This document shows, one piece after another, positions 6,601-9,399 of a stretch of DNA of 9,399 bases. The stretch's first letter is position 1. Every line of letters begins with the position of its first letter. This stretch comes from Aquifex aeolicus (lineage in GTDB: Bacteria; Aquificota; Aquificia; Aquificales; Aquificaceae). The stretch spans positions 1 through 9,399 of the forward strand of contig DQTK01000093.1 in NCBI GenBank assembly GCA_015662815.1, given 5' to 3'. The translations under genes and the position numbers were made by a program. The notes under the pieces were generated by a model. That model was not told where the DNA came from. It did not search any database and was given only the letters and a program-made list of their open reading frames with translations.

Positions 6601-8091
6601 AAAGGAGAAAGCAAACTTACCCCTGAAGAAAAACTGCTTCAAGCTATATTCGGTGAGAAAACCAAAGATGTTAAAGACGCTTCACTAAGGTGTCCTCCCG
6701 GAGTCGAAGGAATAGTTATAGATGTTCAGGTATTCACTAGAAAAGGTACAGGTAATAAAAAAGACCTTTTGTCTCAAAAGGTTGAAAGGGAAGAATTAGA
6801 AAATATCGATCAGGAGCTAGAAAAGAGGAAGGATCTCATAATAACCGGGAGAGAAAAAGTTCTCAAAGGTCTAATTCTCGGTAAAAAGATAGAAAAAGAT
6901 GTAAAGATAGGAAGGAAGAGCTTAAAGAAGGGTACAGAGATTACGGAAGACATCTTAGGAGACTTTATCAACTTTATACTGGCTAAACCTGAAAACTTCT
7001 TTGAAGATGAAGAGCTTATAAGAAAGATTAGGGAAATATCGGAACGTTCAAAGATACAGATAGATATGCTTAACAAGGTTTACGAAGAAAAGAAAGAAAC
7101 TCTCCTTAAAAGAAGGGATTTGCCCCCCGGAGTAATCACACTTGTAAAGGTATTTATTGCCAACAAGAGAAAAATCAAAGTTGGAGATAAGATGGCGGGA
7201 AGACACGGGAACAAGGGTGTCATATCCGTAGTCCTGCCTGTAGAAGATATGCCCTTCCTACCGGACGGAACACCGGTAGATATAGTTCTAAACCCCTTGG
7301 GTGTTCCTTCACGTATGAACGTCGGTCAAATTCTTGAAACCCATTTGGGATGGGCGGCTAAAGAACTCGGAAAGAAGATAGGAGAAATGATAGATAAAGG
7401 TCTGGACAGAAAAGCGATTACCGAATACCTCAAAGAAGTATACGCAATAGGAGATAAGGACGGAGAAAATGCCAAGTTTATAGAAGAATTCTTGAATTCC
7501 CTTTCCGATGAGGAATTCTGGTCTGTTGTAAGAGATTACGCCGATAGAGGAATCCCGATGGCTACTCCTGCTTTCGAAGGGGCTGATGAAAGTGCTATAA
7601 AAGAACTTCTTAAAAAAGCGGGTCTCCCTGAAAGCGGTAAGAGTATTCTCTACGATGGAAGAACAGGCGAACCTTTCGACTTCGAAGTAACCGTTGGATA
7701 CATGCACATGCTCAAGCTCATACACATGGTAGATGACAAGATACACGCTAGGTCCACGGGTCCTTACTCCCTTGTCACTCAGCAACCTCTTGGAGGAAGA
7801 GCTCAGTTTGGAGGTCAGAGACTTGGAGAAATGGAAGTGTGGGCTTTGGAAGCTCACGGAGCTGCGTACACACTTCAGGAAATGCTTACCGTTAAGTCCG
7901 ACGACGTAGAGGGAAGATCAAAAGTTTACGAAGCAATCGTCAAAGGTAAATACACTTACACACCGGGTATACCTGAATCCTTCAAGGTTCTCGTAAGGGA
8001 ACTAAAGGCACTTAGTCTAAACGTAAAGTGTATGAATGGTGAGGAGAAGCCCTGTGACGAAGTTGAAATCAAAGAGGAGGAAGAAAAATGA
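3682..8091 (+). CDS. rpoB: DNA-directed RNA polymerase subunit beta
   Basis: A full-length 1469-residue beta subunit (E. coli 1342). It forms one side of the RNAP active-site cleft. Lobe 1 starts near residue 20 and is interrupted by a four-cysteine segment (Cys80/83 and Cys99/102) that looks like a zinc ribbon. It resumes at [14 protein letters not shown] (117-130). Lobe 2 spans about 145-380. The rifampicin-pocket/fork region is [20 protein letters not shown] with [11 protein letters not shown] (592-624). The active-site region has YNFEDAI (Glu897, Asp898) and [13 protein letters not shown] with Lys1170 and Lys1178, equivalent to E. coli Lys1065 and Lys1073. A charged helical insertion at about 1021-1147 sits in the flap, where E. 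coli has one too. The C-terminal clamp segment includes [20 protein letters not shown] and [10 protein letters not shown]. The tail (1450-1469) adds two cysteines and an acidic end. It is preceded by its own promoter and overlaps rpoC by 4 bases. Confidence 0.99.
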   Translation: [1469 protein letters not shown]

Positions 8092-9399
8092 GTGAGAAAG
8101 GAAGAGGTATCTTCCCCTTCTCAAAAATTAAGTTAATGCTAGCTTCACCTGAAGATATCAGAAGCTGGTCTCACGGTGAAGTAAAAAGACCTGAAACTTT
8201 AAACTACAGAACCCTTAAACCTGAAAAAGACGGATTATTCTGTGCAAAGATTTTTGGACCTACAAAAGATTACGAATGTCTTTGTGGAAAATATAGAGGG
8301 AAGAGATACGAAGGTAAAATTTGTGAAAAGTGTGGAGTAGAGGTTACAACCTCTTACGTAAGAAGACAAAGATTTGGTCATATAGAACTTGCTGCTCCAG
8401 TAGTTCATATATGGTTTTTGAAGAGCACTCCATCCAAGATAGGAACCCTACTTAACTTAACCTCCCGTGATGTTGAAAGGGTAGCCTATTTCGAATCCTA
8501 CTTGGTCATAGAATATCCGAACGAAGAAGAAGAAGAGAAGTTTGAAAAGGATGAAACAACAATCCCTTTAAACGATTGTATTTCCACTAAGTGGGTAAAA
8601 CTTCACGTAGTAAATGAGGAAGAGTTTAAAGAAAAATACGCATTCACCATAGACGAAAAATACGAATACGGAATGGGGGCGGAAATACTCAAAGAAGTCC
8701 TTTCCAAATTGGACTTAGAAGCTTATTCCCGTAAACTTAAGGAAATAGTAAAACCTTACAGCATAGGTTTTGAAGAACTGGGAAAGGAACTGGGAGAAAA
8801 GTATAAGAACCTATACCAGAAACTTATAAAAGTAATAGCGGACGACTTCAGAGCTTATGGCGTTGAGATAAAAGGTCTTGAGAATTACGGTCTTTCCTTA
8901 GAACAAGCAATTCATAGAATTCTTAATGAAGAACTTTATCTCAACGTAGATACAGGAGAAATACAGGTAGAGGATTGTGGAGACTCTTGTCTCACCGGAA
9001 GAGAAGCTATAAAAACCTACTATGAAAGAGTAAGAGAATACAAAAGGGATATTCCTATATTTGAAAAAATTAAAGAGGATATCAGAACTACAGTTCTTAG
9101 AGAGGTTTCCGAGGCAAGAATAAGGAAAGCTTTAAGAACACTCCAATTAGTAGAAGGATTTAAAAAGAGTAGAAACAGACCTGAATGGATGATTCTGGAA
9201 GTCCTTCCCGTTCTTCCTCCTGAACTGAGACCTTTGGTAACTCTAGACGGTGGAAGATTTGCTACTTCAGACCTAAATGACCTCTACAGAAGGGTCATTA
9301 ACAGAAATAACAGATTGAAAAGACTGATAGAACTCAGTGCTCCGGACATAATTATCAGAAACGAAAAAAGGATGCTCCAAGAAGCTGTAGATGCATTGA
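8088..9399 (+). CDS. rpoC: DNA-directed RNA polymerase subunit beta', N-terminal part (3' end outside window)
   Basis: The first 437 codons of rpoC remain open to the right edge. ATG 8088 overlaps the rpoB TGA (ATGA), and AGAGGAGG (8073-8080) inside rpoB is the ribosome binding site. Residues 20-45 carry ASPEDIRSWSHGEVKRPETLNY. Cys64, Cys66, Cys79 and Cys82 form the beta' N-terminal zinc site. FGHIELAAPVVHIWF (96-110) follows. After MGAE (196-199) there is a helical stretch to about residue 345 that is roughly 130 residues longer than in E. coli and contains Cys297 and Cys301. The conserved core resumes at NRPEWMILEVLPVLPPELRP (363-382), the lid and dock region with DGGRFATSDLNDLYRRVI (387-404), and NEKRMLQEAVDAL at the edge. 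The catalytic NADFDGD motif, bridge helix and trigger loop lie beyond the window. Confidence 0.98.
   Translation, partial: MSEKGRGIFPFSKIKLMLASPEDIRSWSHGEVKRPETLNYRTLKPEKDGLFCAKIFGPTKDYECLCGKYRGKRYEGKICEKCGVEVTTSYVRRQRFGHIELAAPVVHIWFLKSTPSKIGTLLNLTSRDVERVAYFESYLVIEYPNEEEEEKFEKDETTIPLNDCISTKWVKLHVVNEEEFKEKYAFTIDEKYEYGMGAEILKEVLSKLDLEAYSRKLKEIVKPYSIGFEELGKELGEKYKNLYQKLIKVIADDFRAYGVEIKGLENYGLSLEQAIHRILNEELYLNVDTGEIQVEDCGDSCLTGREAIKTYYERVREYKRDIPIFEKIKEDIRTTVLREVSEARIRKALRTLQLVEGFKKSRNRPEWMILEVLPVLPPELRPLVTLDGGRFATSDLNDLYRRVINRNNRLKRLIELSAPDIIIRNEKRMLQEAVDAL

Noticed and set aside
7309..7857. Long antisense open frame inside rpoB (and similar ones opposite nusG and rplL)
   Set aside because: They lie wholly opposite strongly conserved genes, encode low-complexity Ser/Phe-rich sequence typical of reversed Lys/Glu-rich genes, and resemble no family.
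9397..9399. Apparent stop TGA at the right edge as the end of rpoC
   Set aside because: It is out of frame: the rpoC codon at 9396-9398 is TTG (Leu437) and the frame runs on past the window, as expected for a protein of well over 1000 residues.
1..9399. A novel system, mobile element, CRISPR array or horizontally acquired island
   Set aside because: Every gene is a recognised housekeeping gene in a conserved order, with uniform codon usage and no gap above 217 bases. Nothing suggests insertion or transfer.

Overview
This window is a slice of the bacterial tuf-secE-nusG-rplKAJL-rpoBC cluster, all on the + strand. Gene order is tuf (3' end only), rpmG, tRNA-Trp(CCA), secE, nusG, rplK, rplA, rplJ, rplL, rpoB, rpoC (5' part only). 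Several traits point to Aquifex, close to A. aeolicus: the gene order, heavy use of AGA/AGG for arginine and ATA for isoleucine, lysine/glutamate-rich proteins, a 249-residue NusG carrying a large extra domain, and a 1469-residue RpoB. From memory of the A. aeolicus NusG sequence, this looks like a close but non-identical relative; I could not verify this.

Positions 1-574 hold translation and secretion genes: the last 30 codons of EF-Tu, zinc-binding ribosomal protein L33, a complete tRNA-Trp with encoded CCA, and the one-helix translocon subunit SecE. Positions 571-3464 hold NusG and the stalk/L1-arm ribosomal proteins L11, L1, L10 and L7/L12. These are packed with 2-13 base gaps or a 4-base overlap, and ribosome binding sites lie at or within the end of the preceding gene. 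Positions 3465-3681 are the only sizeable intergenic gap (217 bases). It has a pyrimidine-rich tract, a hairpin, and a good sigma-70-type promoter for rpoB. Positions 3682-9399 hold rpoB and the first 437 codons of rpoC, joined by an ATGA overlap.

Together the genes supply the RNA polymerase large subunits, the elongation factor NusG that binds that polymerase and the ribosome, the factor-binding stalk of the 50S subunit (L11, L10, L12), L1 and L33, EF-Tu, and the secretion channel. This is core housekeeping DNA. I see no mobile element, CRISPR array, defence system or new gene system. The points worth a second look are lineage-specific protein insertions (a four-cysteine putative zinc ribbon in the RpoB lobe, NusG domain II, a helical insertion in RpoC), the architecture of the rplL-rpoB gap, and the lack of room for standard L1/L10 autoregulatory leaders.
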